Positions 16,649 through 24,332 of a stretch of DNA of 64,000 bases are shown here, in pieces. The DNA comes from Mucilaginibacter sp. OK283 (lineage in GTDB: Bacteria > Bacteroidota > Bacteroidia > Sphingobacteriales > Sphingobacteriaceae). The position numbers and the translations under genes were made by a program. The notes below the pieces were generated by a model. That model had not been told where the DNA came from. It made no database searches and saw only the letters and a program-made list of their open reading frames with translations. Every line of letters begins with the position of its first letter. Within the stretch, counting starts at the first letter, position 1. The DNA is taken from the NCBI RefSeq assembly GCF_900110415.1, contig NZ_FODR01000004.1, positions 186,001 through 250,000 of the forward strand. Reading direction: 5' to 3'.

Positions 16649-17095
16649 TTATAATTTCCTTAACGATACAAACAACTCTGCCTGTAATTTCCAGCTGCCA
16701 TCAATTTTACGCCACATGGCCGAGTAATTGCCGCCTTTGCTGTAGGAGTTGGTGGCTGTCCAGTTGCCGGTTTCCCAGGCCATGATGCCGTTGTCGCCTA
16801 CGGTAATGGTTACCGGAGTACGTACATAAGCAACGGTTTTGTTGATTTTGAATAGCTGTTTCCAGCCTGCGGCTATGCTATCCTTGCCGGTAGTGGTAAT
16901 TCCCCTGCCTATGGTTTGCACAAAATCGGGTAGCCAGTATTTGGATATACCGTCTACATCGTGTTTGGCAATGGCATTATTAGATGCTGCTCTTGAAGCT
17001 TTAATAATTTCTACATCAGCTTTATAATCTGTTTGTTTAAAGGCAAACAGTGCGCTTAATAGCAATAGAAAGGGTAATTTAAAAAGGAACGACAT
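16649..17095 (-). CDS. Secreted DUF4440/SnoaL-like (NTF2-fold) protein
   Basis: A 148-residue protein with a signal peptide (MSFLFKLPFLLLLSALFAF). The mature part follows the DUF4440 pattern: an N-terminal helix (KASRAASNNAIAKHDVDGISKYWLPDFVQTIGRG), a central strand (IMAWETGNWTA) and MWRKIDGSWKLQAELFVSL at the end. These small cone-shaped NTF2-fold proteins often bind small ligands; no catalytic set can be assigned. It stands alone between repeat regions. Confidence 0.8.
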   Translation of the reverse strand: MSFLFKLPFLLLLSALFAFKQTDYKADVEIIKASRAASNNAIAKHDVDGISKYWLPDFVQTIGRGITTTGKDSIAAGWKQLFKINKTVAYVRTPVTITVGDNGIMAWETGNWTATNSYSKGGNYSAMWRKIDGSWKLQAELFVSLRKL

Positions 17096-17191
17096 AGTGG
17101 ATATGGTTATTAGGTGTTTGGTACAAGTTAGTTATTATCCCGGTTATAACGCTTAATTTTTATACTTTAATGAAGCAGTTCGGTTTTAGAC

Positions 17192-17371
17192 AAACATTGG
17201 CTTTGAACGCCGGCTACGACTCACCCCGGCTACGCTGCGCTGGCCGACCCTCTCTCCGGCTGCGCCGCAAAGAGGGTTGAGAAACATTGGCTTTGAACGC
17301 TGGCTACGACTCACCCCGTCTACGCTGCGCTGGCCGACCCTCTCTCCGGCTTCGCCGCAAAGGGTGAAGCT
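17192..17371. repeat. 90-bp tandem duplication of a GC-rich element
   Basis: Two adjacent copies, 17192-17281 and 17282-17371, start AAACATTGGCTTTGAACGC and differ at few positions. Each holds a hairpin (CCGGCTGCGCCG in copy 1, CCGGCTTCGCCG in copy 2) flanked by CCCTCTCT and AAAG(AG)GG. 17380-17460 carries related sequence inverted (CGGGGTGAGTC against GACTCACCCCG). A diverged single copy is at 32345-32403. The rest of the 17096-17645 gap shows no gene. Confidence 0.75.
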
Positions 17372-17596
17372 CATTTTTTATTTTTTCTCCGCCCCTCTAT
17401 GCGACGCAGTCGGAGAGAGGGGCAGACGGGCGTTAGCCTCGTCGGGGTGAGTCGTCGCCGCCATGCGATATACGTCATTTACCCCTTCATAAATTGCGAA
17501 ATTTTATAACTCAGCTTTCCTTTAGTGCCCCTGCTTTTAACATAACAATGCCAATTGTTGATCTATTTTTAAACGACTTTAAAAAAGCCTCAAAAC

Positions 17597-17627
17597 AAAA
17601 AGAGGCCCCAATCAGGAGCCTCTTTTA
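17597..17627 (-). terminator. Terminator of the isc genes
   Basis: A 9-bp stem (AAAAGAGGC at 17598 with GCCTCTTTT at 17618) and 11-base loop, 19 bases after the iscA stop on the minus strand, followed there by T-rich sequence. Confidence 0.7.
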
Positions 17628-17645
17628 TATATAAAGTATATAATT

Positions 17646-17972
17646 TTATACAGAAAAACTTTCGCCGCAGCCGCAGGTACGGCTGGCGTTAGGGTTATGG
17701 AAATTGAAGCCCTTACCGTTAAGGCCGTCGCTAAAATCAAGCTCGGTGCCGGCAAGGTACAGGAACGATTTCATATCCAAAGCCATACGGATTCCCTGGT
17801 CTTCAAAAAACTGGTCGCCTTTTTTTTCCTCGTTATCAAAATCCAAATTGTATGATAAACCCGAGCAACCGCCACCCTGTACAGAAACACGCAGAAAATA
17901 CGAGGCATCAAGCCCGCCATCCTGCATCAGGTGTTCTATTTTACTTTTTGCTTTATCAGTTACAGTTACCAT
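17646..17972 (-). CDS. iscA: A-type iron-sulfur carrier IscA/ErpA
   Basis: A 108-residue protein of standard length with the three conserved cysteines of A-type carriers: C36 in GGGCSGLSY and C100/C102 in the C-terminal TCGCGESF. These bind iron or a [2Fe-2S] cluster and pass it to client apoproteins. It is the last gene of iscS-iscU-iscA on the minus strand, separated from iscU by a 152-bp gap that holds complementary heptamer arrays. IscA, ErpA and SufA types cannot be told apart from sequence alone. Confidence 0.92.
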   Translation of the reverse strand: MVTVTDKAKSKIEHLMQDGGLDASYFLRVSVQGGGCSGLSYNLDFDNEEKKGDQFFEDQGIRMALDMKSFLYLAGTELDFSDGLNGKGFNFHNPNASRTCGCGESFSV

Positions 17973-17978
17973 TGTCTT

Positions 17979-18120
17979 AGTATCAAGTAGTAAGTATCAA
18001 GTAGTAAGATTTGATTGTCTAATAAACAAGTTACTACTTTCAGTATCATTAAATCAGTTGTCAGGTATCAAGTAGTAAGCATCAAAAAAATCTTGATACT
18101 TACTACTTGATACTTACTAC
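17979..18120. repeat. Complementary heptamer arrays between iscU and iscA
   Basis: From 17979 the units AGTATCA and AGTAGTA alternate twice. From 18093 the units TTGATAC and TTACTAC alternate twice. The two arms are reverse complements, and a third partial copy lies at about 18065-18085. Transcribed on the minus strand between two genes of one operon, the arms can pair into a hairpin of about 28 bp. Confidence 0.8.
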
Positions 18121-18124
18121 TAAA

Positions 18125-18538
18125 TTAGTGGTGTACTTTTTCGCTTGCAATTGCTTCCAAGCCGTTTTTAACGCGGAAATCGTTGATTGCTGCTTTGATG
18201 GCATCTTCTGCCAGTACTGAGCAGTGAATTTTTACCGGTGGTAAAGCCAGTTCTTCAACAATATCCATGTTGTCAATTTTCATTGCATCGTCGATGCTTT
18301 TGCCTTTTAACCACTCGGTAGCTAAAGACGAAGAAGCAATTGCCGAACCGCAACCAAAGGTTTTAAATTTTGCATCGGTGATAACATTGTTATCATCCAC
18401 CTCAATTTGCAGGCGCATTACGTCGCCGCATTCAGGTGCACCAACTAAGCCGGTACCTACTTTGTGGCTGCTTTTATCCAAAGTGCCCACATTGCGGGGG
18501 TTAGTGTAGTGATCGATTACTTTATCTGAATATGCCAT
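18125..18538 (-). CDS. iscU: Iron-sulfur cluster scaffold IscU
   Basis: A 137-residue NifU-N/IscU protein. The three cluster-ligand cysteines are C37 (GAPECGDVM), C63 (FGCGSAIASSS) and C106 (KIHCSVLAEDA), with D39 next to C37 as in all IscU proteins. It receives sulfur from IscS and assembles [2Fe-2S] clusters. IscU uses KIHCSVLAEDA where E. coli has a VKIHCSILAEDA-type segment. It sits between iscS and iscA on one strand, with short repeat-bearing gaps on both sides. Confidence 0.95.
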   Translation of the reverse strand: MAYSDKVIDHYTNPRNVGTLDKSSHKVGTGLVGAPECGDVMRLQIEVDDNNVITDAKFKTFGCGSAIASSSLATEWLKGKSIDDAMKIDNMDIVEELALPPVKIHCSVLAEDAIKAAINDFRVKNGLEAIASEKVHH

Positions 18539-18542
18539 TTTT

Positions 18543-18650
18543 TTAATTATTGAATTAGTGAGTTATTGAATTAGTGATTAAATTCTACTCGTATATTATT
18601 TTATCAGTTAAGGCATCTGCACATTTGAAATCTGCACATTTGCATATCTA
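18543..18650. repeat. Short direct repeats between iscS and iscU
   Basis: TTATTGAATTAGTGA occurs twice with a 16-bp period near 18547-18580, and ATCTGCACATTTG twice with a 15-bp period near 18611-18640. Both are multiples of 7-8 bp and fit the dispersed array style of this genome. Confidence 0.55.
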
Positions 18651-18651
18651 T

Positions 18652-19863
18652 TTAGTGTTCTGCCCACTCAATGGAGTCAAGGTCGATGCCTTCTTTAAAC
18701 ATTTCCCAAAGTGGTGAAAGTTCGCGCAGGTGGGTAACCGAGTTTTTGGTTACTTCAACAGCGTAATCAACTTCTTCTTCGGTAGTAAAGCGGCCCAGGC
18801 CAAAACGGATTGATGAGTGTGCCAGGTCGTCTGATAAGCCTAAGCTTTTCAGTACGTACGATGGCTCTAACGAAGCTGATGTACAGGCCGAACCTGATGA
18901 TACAGCTAAATCCTTCATCGCCATCATTAAGCCTTCACCTTCCACGTATTTGAATGATATATTGGCAACGTGTGGTAAGCGGTGCTCAACGTTTCCGTTT
19001 ACATAGCTTTCTTCCAGTACGGTTAAAGCAGCTTCCAGTTTATCGCGTAAAGCTGATAAACGTTTGGCTTCGCTTTCCATTTCCAGGCCGCAAAGCTCGC
19101 AGGCTTTACCCAGGCCAACAATGCCCGGTACGTTTAAGGTACCTGAACGCATGCCGCGCTCGTGGCCACCACCGTCCATTTGGGCCGTAACTTTAACACG
19201 TGGTCCTTTACGCCTAACGTATAATGCGCCAACACCTTTAGGACCGTATATTTTGTGTGCCGATAGTGCCAAAAGGTCGATACCATCAGCATTAACATCA
19301 ACAGGTATTTTACCAACTGCCTGTACAGCATCTGTCATAAACAGGGCGCCGTATTTGTGGGCAATGGCAGATATTTCTTTTATAGGTTGGATAACGCCAA
19401 TCTCGTTGTTGCCATGCATTACCGATACCAGGATAGTTTCGCTGGTCATGGCTGCTTCTAATACGGCAAGGTCAAGTAAACCATCTTCTTTAACCGGCAG
19501 GTAAGTAACTTTACCACCCAGTTTTTCAACGTGTTTACAAGCGTCAAGTACGGCTTTGTGTTCGGTAACGGTTGTTATAATGTGGTTACCTTTGTCTTTA
19601 TACATTTCAAACACACCCTTAATAGCAAGGTTATCTGATTCGGTAGCGCCCGAAGTGAAGATGATTTCTTTTTCGTTTGCGCCTATCAGTTTGGCCACTT
19701 GCTCGCGTGCATAATCAACACCTTCTTCGGCTACCCAGCCAAATGGATGGTTACGGCTGGCTGCGTTACCAAATTTTGTGGTAAAATAAGGTAACATTGC
19801 CTCTAAAACCCGTGGGTCCATCGGTGTTGTTGCGTTATTATCTAAATAAATGGGGATATTCAT
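18652..19863 (-). CDS. iscS: Cysteine desulfurase IscS
   Basis: A 403-residue PLP enzyme of group I. It starts [20 protein letters not shown]. The PLP lysine is K204 in [10 protein letters not shown], the stacking histidine lies in TVTEHKAVL (H102), and the catalytic cysteine is C327 in [10 protein letters not shown], in the long mobile loop of IscS/NifS. It takes sulfur from cysteine and hands it to IscU. A TATCTTTG box 22 bases upstream of the ATG is the likely promoter of the isc transcript. No iscR, hscA, hscB or fdx gene is visible next to it. Confidence 0.96.
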   Translation of the reverse strand: MNIPIYLDNNATTPMDPRVLEAMLPYFTTKFGNAASRNHPFGWVAEEGVDYAREQVAKLIGANEKEIIFTSGATESDNLAIKGVFEMYKDKGNHIITTVTEHKAVLDACKHVEKLGGKVTYLPVKEDGLLDLAVLEAAMTSETILVSVMHGNNEIGVIQPIKEISAIAHKYGALFMTDAVQAVGKIPVDVNADGIDLLALSAHKIYGPKGVGALYVRRKGPRVKVTAQMDGGGHERGMRSGTLNVPGIVGLGKACELCGLEMESEAKRLSALRDKLEAALTVLEESYVNGNVEHRLPHVANISFKYVEGEGLMMAMKDLAVSSGSACTSASLEPSYVLKSLGLSDDLAHSSIRFGLGRFTTEEEVDYAVEVTKNSVTHLRELSPLWEMFKEGIDLDSIEWAEH

Positions 19864-19885
19864 GTGCTATGTAATATTAACAGTA

Positions 19886-19893
19886 CAAAGATA
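19886..19893 (-). promoter_or_regulatory. -7 box of iscS (TATCTTTG)
   Basis: An exact TAnnTTTG match on the minus strand, 22 bases before the iscS ATG. A TTTTG lies further upstream, but about 24 bases away, slightly longer than the usual spacing. Confidence 0.55.
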
Positions 19894-19958
19894 AGTAAGT
19901 TTTTATTTAAAATCATTCAAAATAAAGTGTAAATTATCAAAGCTGACCATTAATTTAC

Positions 19959-19966
19959 AATATTTG
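19959..19966 (+). promoter_or_regulatory. Possible -7 box of the epimerase fusion gene (AATATTTG)
   Basis: AATATTTG differs from TAnnTTTG only at the first base and ends 3 bases before the ATG at 19970, suggesting a leaderless transcript. Its overlap with the TTG at 19964 argues for the ATG as start. Confidence 0.35.
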
Positions 19967-19969
19967 GAC

Positions 19970-20806
19970 ATGAACAAAGTGGAACATATTGGCATTGCCG
20001 TAACCGATATTACCGTTGCAGGCAACATATATGAAAAGCTTTTAAATACCCCGGTTTATAAAACCGAGACCGTAAAAAGCGAAGGGGTACTAACCGCTTT
20101 TTTACAAACAGGCCCCAACAAAATAGAACTGCTGCAGGCCCTGAACGAGGATAGCCCCATAGCCAAATTTATAGCCAAAAAAGGGGAGGGGATACATCAT
20201 ATTGCATTTGAGGTGGATGATATAGTTGCCGAAATGCACCGGTTAAAAAGTGAAGGGTTTGTGCTGCTGAATGATGAGCCTAAGCAGGGGGCAGATAATA
20301 AATTAGTGTGTTTTGTGCATCCAAAGAGTGCTAATGGGATGTTGATTGAGCTGTGCCAGGCTTATGATTATCCTGAAAAAGCCAAAAGGCCTGAATTAAC
20401 TTTGGAGGACGAAATTTGTCTGTTTCAATTCCGAAATAAATTAATCATTCCGGCCGATTTGCTCGCTTATTTAAAACTAAGCGATGAAGAGATCGATTCT
20501 TATAATGAAGACATGTTTGTGTTTTACAAATTTTCCGAATTTAAAAGTGTAAAGGATGAAGTTGGCAATTATGGCGGAACTCCAGACTACCGGCAAATAG
20601 TTAATATCTTACCGGAACATGAAAATTGCTTTGTGTTTGCAGAATATTCAATACACCTCATGGTATTTGCTATAAGGTTGTACGGTTATGATAGTGACAA
20701 AAATGAGGTGTACGCGATCTGTGGTAGTAGCTATGAAATAGTGGCAAATTCTTTTGAAGAATTTATAGCTCGTTACAAAGATGATATAAGCAATGTCCTT
20801 ATTTAA
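19970..20806 (+). CDS. Methylmalonyl-CoA epimerase fused to a SUKH-like domain
   Basis: From the ATG at 19970 (278 residues; a TTG two codons earlier is less likely). Residues 1-130 are a complete vicinal-oxygen-chelate epimerase: VEHIGIAV (metal ligand H6), GEGIHHIAFEVDD (H76/H77) and GMLIELCQ (E127), the usual end of the stand-alone enzyme of about 134 residues. It interconverts (R)- and (S)-methylmalonyl-CoA. Residues about 140-278 are different: IPADLLAYLKLSDEEIDSY, then FAEYSIHLMVFAIRLYG and a final NSFEEFIARYKDD follow the SMI1/KNR4 (SUKH) pattern seen in immunity proteins. The fusion looks continuous, with no frameshift. The SUKH assignment is by pattern and less certain than the epimerase. 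Confidence 0.85.
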   Translation: MNKVEHIGIAVTDITVAGNIYEKLLNTPVYKTETVKSEGVLTAFLQTGPNKIELLQALNEDSPIAKFIAKKGEGIHHIAFEVDDIVAEMHRLKSEGFVLLNDEPKQGADNKLVCFVHPKSANGMLIELCQAYDYPEKAKRPELTLEDEICLFQFRNKLIIPADLLAYLKLSDEEIDSYNEDMFVFYKFSEFKSVKDEVGNYGGTPDYRQIVNILPEHENCFVFAEYSIHLMVFAIRLYGYDSDKNEVYAICGSSYEIVANSFEEFIARYKDDISNVLI

Positions 20807-20831
20807 CGTTCCTAAACGCTCGTTGTTCCAT

Positions 20832-20844
20832 CCCCCCCCCCCCC
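20832..20844. repeat. Run of 13 cytosines
   Basis: An uninterrupted C13 tract follows the epimerase-fusion gene by about 25 bases. Runs of this length in a moderate-GC genome slip readily in replication. A short frame crossing it (20793-21023) is not convincing as a gene. Confidence 0.7.
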
Positions 20845-20921
20845 AAGGTTTTATTTTTGGCTTTTATTGTGTTATTAATCATGTACTTAACCGTGATAGT
20901 AAAGTATGCAAATGCACTGCT

Positions 20922-20983
20922 ATGATCTATGAACCATTAACCATGAACCTTTTTTACTTTTGCCTTTTGAATTTTGAATTATT
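20922..20983. repeat. Heptamer arrays upstream of rpmE2
   Basis: From 20922: ATGATCT, ATGAACC, ATTAACC, ATGAACC in 7-bp register. From about 20959 the words TTTGCCT, TTTGAAT, TTTGAAT continue the register. The second array overlaps the likely -33 region (TTTG at 20966) of the rpmE2 promoter. Confidence 0.65.
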
Positions 20984-20995
20984 TTATTACATTTG
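20966..20995 (+). promoter_or_regulatory. Promoter of rpmE2 (TTTG, 18 bp, TACATTTG)
   Basis: TTTG at 20966-20969 and TACATTTG at 20988-20995, separated by 18 bases, are close to the Bacteroidota -33/-7 consensus. The expected leader to the ATG at 21035 is about 30 bases. Confidence 0.6.
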
Positions 20996-21034
20996 CGCCT
21001 CTTTTAAAGACTACAGAAGATAAGTTTATATATA

Positions 21035-21283
21035 ATGAAAAAAGATCTGCATCCAAAAAACTATAGATTAGTTGTGTTTAAAGACATGTCGAACGAATAT
21101 GCCTTTATGACTAAATCTTGCATCGATACACGTGAATCCATTAAATGGGAAGACGGTAACGAGTATCCATTGATCAAATTAGAAATTTCGCACACATCGC
21201 ATCCTTTCTATACCGGTAAAATGAAACTGGTTGATACTGCTGGTCGTATCGATAAATTCCGTACACGTTACAACAAGAAATAA
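21035..21283 (+). CDS. rpmE2: 50S ribosomal protein L31 type B
   Basis: An 82-residue protein starting [17 protein letters not shown] and ending [11 protein letters not shown], the type B L31 pattern without the CxxC zinc motif of type A. The [21 protein letters not shown] segment is diagnostic. Type B L31 replaces the zinc form in many Bacteroidota ribosomes and bridges the subunits. A promoter lies upstream, and a strong terminator 25 bases downstream isolates it as a single-gene unit. Confidence 0.95.
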   Translation: MKKDLHPKNYRLVVFKDMSNEYAFMTKSCIDTRESIKWEDGNEYPLIKLEISHTSHPFYTGKMKLVDTAGRIDKFRTRYNKK

Positions 21284-21308
21284 TTGCTTGTTTAATTAAA
21301 TATTTATA

Positions 21309-21338
21309 AGTCTCCCGACGTATCGGGGGACTTTTTTT
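21309..21338 (+). terminator. Terminator of rpmE2
   Basis: A 10-bp stem (AGTCTCCCGA with TCGGGGGACT, one G-T pair) with a CGTA loop, followed by seven T. Its T-run merges into the TATTTTTG box of the next gene. Confidence 0.85.
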
Positions 21339-21345
21339 ATTTTTG
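21338..21345 (+). promoter_or_regulatory. -7 box of the GlmU-like gene (TATTTTTG)
   Basis: An exact TAnnTTTG match ending 4 bases before the ATG at 21350, directly at the T-run of the rpmE2 terminator. Transcription would start at or within a few bases of the start codon. Confidence 0.5.
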
Positions 21346-21349
21346 CGCC

Positions 21350-22534
21350 ATGGCTCTTATTCTTTTCGACGATAACGCACACCAAACTTTACTGCCGCTT
21401 ACCTATACCCGGCCCGTTGCCGATTTGCGCATTGGTATCATGACCATTGCCGAAAAATGGGCTAAGCATTTAAATACAACCACGTCATTCCATACGCTCG
21501 ATTATTTGCAGGCCAAATTCCCCGCGAAAATTGAGGCCGACAACCTGTTTATCAATGGCGCTGTTTGCCCCGACGAAGGTTTACTGGAAGCTATAGGCAA
21601 TTTGCAAACGGGCGAGGCATTAAAATATAACGACCAGTTACTGGCTGTAAGGTTAAACCAGGCGGAAGCACAAAGTTTTAACCCCGATGCTGTTTTCGGG
21701 AAAATTATAGCTTACACCACTCTTTTTGTATCGATAAAATATCCCGAAGATATTTTCAGAAAAAATGATATCGAATTGCGGAAAGATTATCAGCTGCTCA
21801 CCAAAGGCCGTACCAGCGCCGCTATAAGCGCTACCAACGTAATTATTGGAAACGATTTTTTTGCCGAAGAAGGCGCTGTTGCCGAATGCTCGACATTTAA
21901 CACTACCAACGGGCCCATTTATCTGTCGGCTAATACCGAGATTTGGGAGGGTACCCACATTAGGGGCGCTTTTGCCATTTGCGAGCATTCGCAGGTTAAA
22001 ATGGGTGCCAAAATTTATGGTGCCACCACAGTTGGCCCTTACTCAAGGGTTGGCGGCGAATTAAACAATGCCGTAATCTGGGGCTATTCATCTAAAGGGC
22101 ACGAAGGCTATTTAGGTAACTCGGTACTTGGCGAGTGGTGCAACATCGGCGCCGACAGCAATAACTCCAACCTGAAAAATAATTACGACGAGGTAAAGCT
22201 TTGGGATTATAATACCATGCGTTTTCGTAAAACAGGCCTGCAGTTTTGCGGCTTGATTATGGCCGATCATTCAAAATGCGCCATCAATACCATGTTTAAT
22301 ACGGGTACTGTGGTAGGCGTTAGCGCAAATGTGTTTGGCGCAGGTTTCCCGCGTAATTTTGTTGCCGATTTTTCATGGGGAGGCGCGCAGGGCTTCGAGG
22401 TTTATTCGCTCAAAAAAATGTTTATCACCGCCCAAAAAGTATTTGACCGCCGCGACCATCGCAATTTTGACGAAGTAGAACAGGATATATTAACTAAGGT
22501 ATTTGAATTAACAGAGGAATATCGGAGGTTTTAG
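21350..22534 (+). CDS. GlmU-like sugar nucleotidyltransferase family protein
   Basis: A 394-residue protein. The first half (MALILFDDNAHQTLLPLTYTRPVADLRIGIMTIAEKW) is the start of the Bacteroidota GlmU-like family, in which the nucleotidyltransferase domain is reduced. The second half (about residues 170-340) is a left-handed beta-helix of hexapeptide repeats (GPIYLSANTEIWEGTHIRGAFAI; VKMGAKIYGATTVGPYSRVGGE). It lies directly before tpiA. The role is probably sugar-nucleotide or acetyl transfer in envelope synthesis, but the substrate is unknown and true GlmU is not claimed. Confidence 0.82.
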   Translation: MALILFDDNAHQTLLPLTYTRPVADLRIGIMTIAEKWAKHLNTTTSFHTLDYLQAKFPAKIEADNLFINGAVCPDEGLLEAIGNLQTGEALKYNDQLLAVRLNQAEAQSFNPDAVFGKIIAYTTLFVSIKYPEDIFRKNDIELRKDYQLLTKGRTSAAISATNVIIGNDFFAEEGAVAECSTFNTTNGPIYLSANTEIWEGTHIRGAFAICEHSQVKMGAKIYGATTVGPYSRVGGELNNAVIWGYSSKGHEGYLGNSVLGEWCNIGADSNNSNLKNNYDEVKLWDYNTMRFRKTGLQFCGLIMADHSKCAINTMFNTGTVVGVSANVFGAGFPRNFVADFSWGGAQGFEVYSLKKMFITAQKVFDRRDHRNFDEVEQDILTKVFELTEEYRRF

Positions 22535-22735
22535 TGAGTGGTTGATTGAGTTGGACTAAGTTGATCGGGTTGAGTAGGTTGGATTAGGTTGATTAAGTTT
22601 TAATATCTTCCAACTAAACCGGCTTAATGCAATGCAGGCCAACTCAACTCAGTACAACTTAATCTAACTCAATCTACTTAATCAATATATTCTAACCAAA
22701 TCAACCACAAAAACACAATCAACTTAAAATAAACA
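22535..22735. repeat. Degenerate complementary repeat between GlmU-like gene and tpiA
   Basis: 22540-22600 is built of GTTGATT/GGTTGGA/AAGTTGA-like words; 22625-22735 is built of their complements (CAACTCA, TTAATCT, AATCAAC). The two halves can pair into a long imperfect hairpin. The units are more degenerate than elsewhere but keep a 7-bp rhythm. Confidence 0.6.
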
Positions 22736-22737
22736 CA

Positions 22738-23502
22738 ATGAGAAAAAAAATTGTTGCCGGAAACTGGAAAATGAACCTTGACTATAACGAAGGTTTAGGC
22801 GTATTTACCGAAATTATTAACATGGTTAAAGACGAGGTTACCGGTGCCCAGGAAGCTGTTATTTGCAGCCCTTTTATCCATATCAATAGCCTGGTACAAT
22901 TAGCAAAAGGTTACAATAAAGTATCTGTTGGTGCTCAAAACGCCCACCAGGCCGAAAGCGGCGCCTATACCGGCGAAATTTCTGCCCGGATGATTAAATC
23001 TATCGGCGCGGCTTACGTTATCCTGGGCCACTCAGAGCGCCGCCAGTATTTTGGCGAAACCAACGAGCTTTTGGCTAAAAAAACTGATACTGTTTTAAAG
23101 CACGATTTACGCCCTATATTCTGCATCGGCGAAACTTTGCGGGAGCGCGAAGCTAATGAGCATTTTGATGTGATCAAATCGCAATTGGTTGAAGGTGTTT
23201 TTCATTTAGATGCCGAGCAGTTTGGTAAACTTGTTTTAGCTTATGAGCCGGTTTGGGCTATAGGTACAGGCGTAACTGCGTCATCTGCGCAAGCGCAGGA
23301 AATTCATGAGTTTATCCGTAAAGAAATTGCTGCCAAATACAGCCAGGAAGTTGCTGATAGTACCACCATTTTATATGGCGGTAGCTGCAACCCAAAAAAC
23401 GCTGCCGAGCTATTTGCCTGCCCTGATATTGATGGCGGCCTGATAGGTGGCGCATCCCTGAAATCTCGCGATTTTGTGGATATTATTAAAGCTTTTAATT
23501 AA
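22738..23502 (+). CDS. tpiA: Triosephosphate isomerase
   Basis: A 254-residue TIM barrel of normal length starting MRKKIVAGNWKMN (catalytic lysine in NWKMN). The catalytic histidine is in YVILGHSERRQYF, the catalytic glutamate in LAYEPVWAIGTG, and the phosphate loop in LYGGSCNPKNA and GGLIGGASL. It interconverts dihydroxyacetone phosphate and glyceraldehyde-3-phosphate in glycolysis. Its stop codon touches the first unit of an AGATATG/AGATTTG heptamer array. Confidence 0.97.
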   Translation: MRKKIVAGNWKMNLDYNEGLGVFTEIINMVKDEVTGAQEAVICSPFIHINSLVQLAKGYNKVSVGAQNAHQAESGAYTGEISARMIKSIGAAYVILGHSERRQYFGETNELLAKKTDTVLKHDLRPIFCIGETLREREANEHFDVIKSQLVEGVFHLDAEQFGKLVLAYEPVWAIGTGVTASSAQAQEIHEFIRKEIAAKYSQEVADSTTILYGGSCNPKNAAELFACPDIDGGLIGGASLKSRDFVDIIKAFN

Positions 23503-23634
23503 GATATGAGATTTGAGACGGGTTGCACTTGTCAGGCTGTTTAATCATATCTCAAACAGAAATAGCTATCGAACGTTAGATAGTGAGATTTGGGGTTAAT
23601 CTCAAATCTCACATCTAATATCTCAAATCTAAAA
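23502..23634. repeat. Complementary heptamer arrays after tpiA
   Basis: After the tpiA stop: AGATATG, AGATTTG, AGACGGG. From 23600: TCTCAAA, TCTCACA, TCTAATA, TCTCAAA, TCTAAAA, ending one base before the next ATG. The words are reverse complements (CAAATCT/AGATTTG). Extra single words lie near 23549 and 23583. Confidence 0.75.
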
Positions 23635-23635
23635 C

Positions 23636-24097
23636 ATGAGAACTTTTCTCCCGCCACTTATTGCATTTATGGCATTTTCGGTGTTTGTAATCACAAGCGC
23701 TTACGCCAATGCCATGCAGGTAGGGGATATGGGCGAGGGTAATGTACATGCATTTATGGCCTGCTTTTATTACTGCTGGCCTTTATACTTCATATGCGCC
23801 ATACTTACCCAATGGATTGTTATCGTGCCGGTTTGGGAAGCTTTTGTGTTGCGGTCGGCCGTTGGGGCATTAGTCACTTTTATAATTCTGGCTGTTGTTT
23901 GTGCGCTTGCCGCCGGCGGGGTTGCCTATTTTATATGGGACGATCAATCGGGCTATGATAACCTGATTGGGCTAACAACCATCATGTTAATGATACAGCT
24001 GGCTTACTGGGCTATTAATTTTTTTATATTGTTTTTAGTAACAGGGAAGGCTGTTAAGCTGAAGACCAAGCGCGAAGCTATTGCTGCTGAAGAGTAG
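23636..24097 (+). CDS. Four-helix membrane protein, unknown function
   Basis: A 153-residue protein with four hydrophobic segments at about residues 5-25, 43-65, 73-98 and 112-138, and a basic tail (KAVKLKTKREAIAAEE). The loops are short. No family was recognised; the position between tpiA and prmA, each side bounded by repeats, suggests it stands alone. The start follows one base after a heptamer array, so the transcript leader would be formed by the repeat. Confidence 0.68.
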   Translation: MRTFLPPLIAFMAFSVFVITSAYANAMQVGDMGEGNVHAFMACFYYCWPLYFICAILTQWIVIVPVWEAFVLRSAVGALVTFIILAVVCALAAGGVAYFIWDDQSGYDNLIGLTTIMLMIQLAYWAINFFILFLVTGKAVKLKTKREAIAAEE

Positions 24098-24114
24098 GAA
24101 TACAAAATAAAAAA

Positions 24115-24287
24115 TATGTCATTGCGAGCGTAGCATGCAATAACATTAAAAAAAAGACTGTCATCCTGAGGTACGAAGGATCTATTCGCAAACTTTTCTA
24201 TCGGTCATGCACAGCTGATAGATCTTTCGTACCTCAGGATGACAGGGAAATTGGATATGTTATTGCGAGGAGTTAAGCAATGACATA
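24115..24287. repeat. Nested palindromic element (GGTACGAAG type)
   Basis: The inner arms 24158-24183 and 24220-24245 are 26-bp inverted repeats with one mismatch (CTGTCATCCTGAGGTACGAA...). The outer arms 24115-24125 and 24277-24287 (TATGTCATTGC / GCAATGACATA) enclose them. Elements with the same GGTACGAAG core occur at 47806-47882 and 51714-51807. It fills the gap between the membrane-protein gene and prmA. Confidence 0.8.
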
Positions 24288-24332
24288 TTAGCCACACTCG
24301 CGAAGTGAAATATCGCCATTAGATATGTGATT

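Noticed and set aside
17186..17374. A minus-strand frame encoding two nearly identical peptides
   Set aside because: It is simply the translation of the 90-bp tandem repeat.
20793..21023. A 76-residue frame across the C13 tract
   Set aside because: It overlaps the end of the epimerase-fusion gene and the rpmE2 promoter, and its proline run is only the C-tract.
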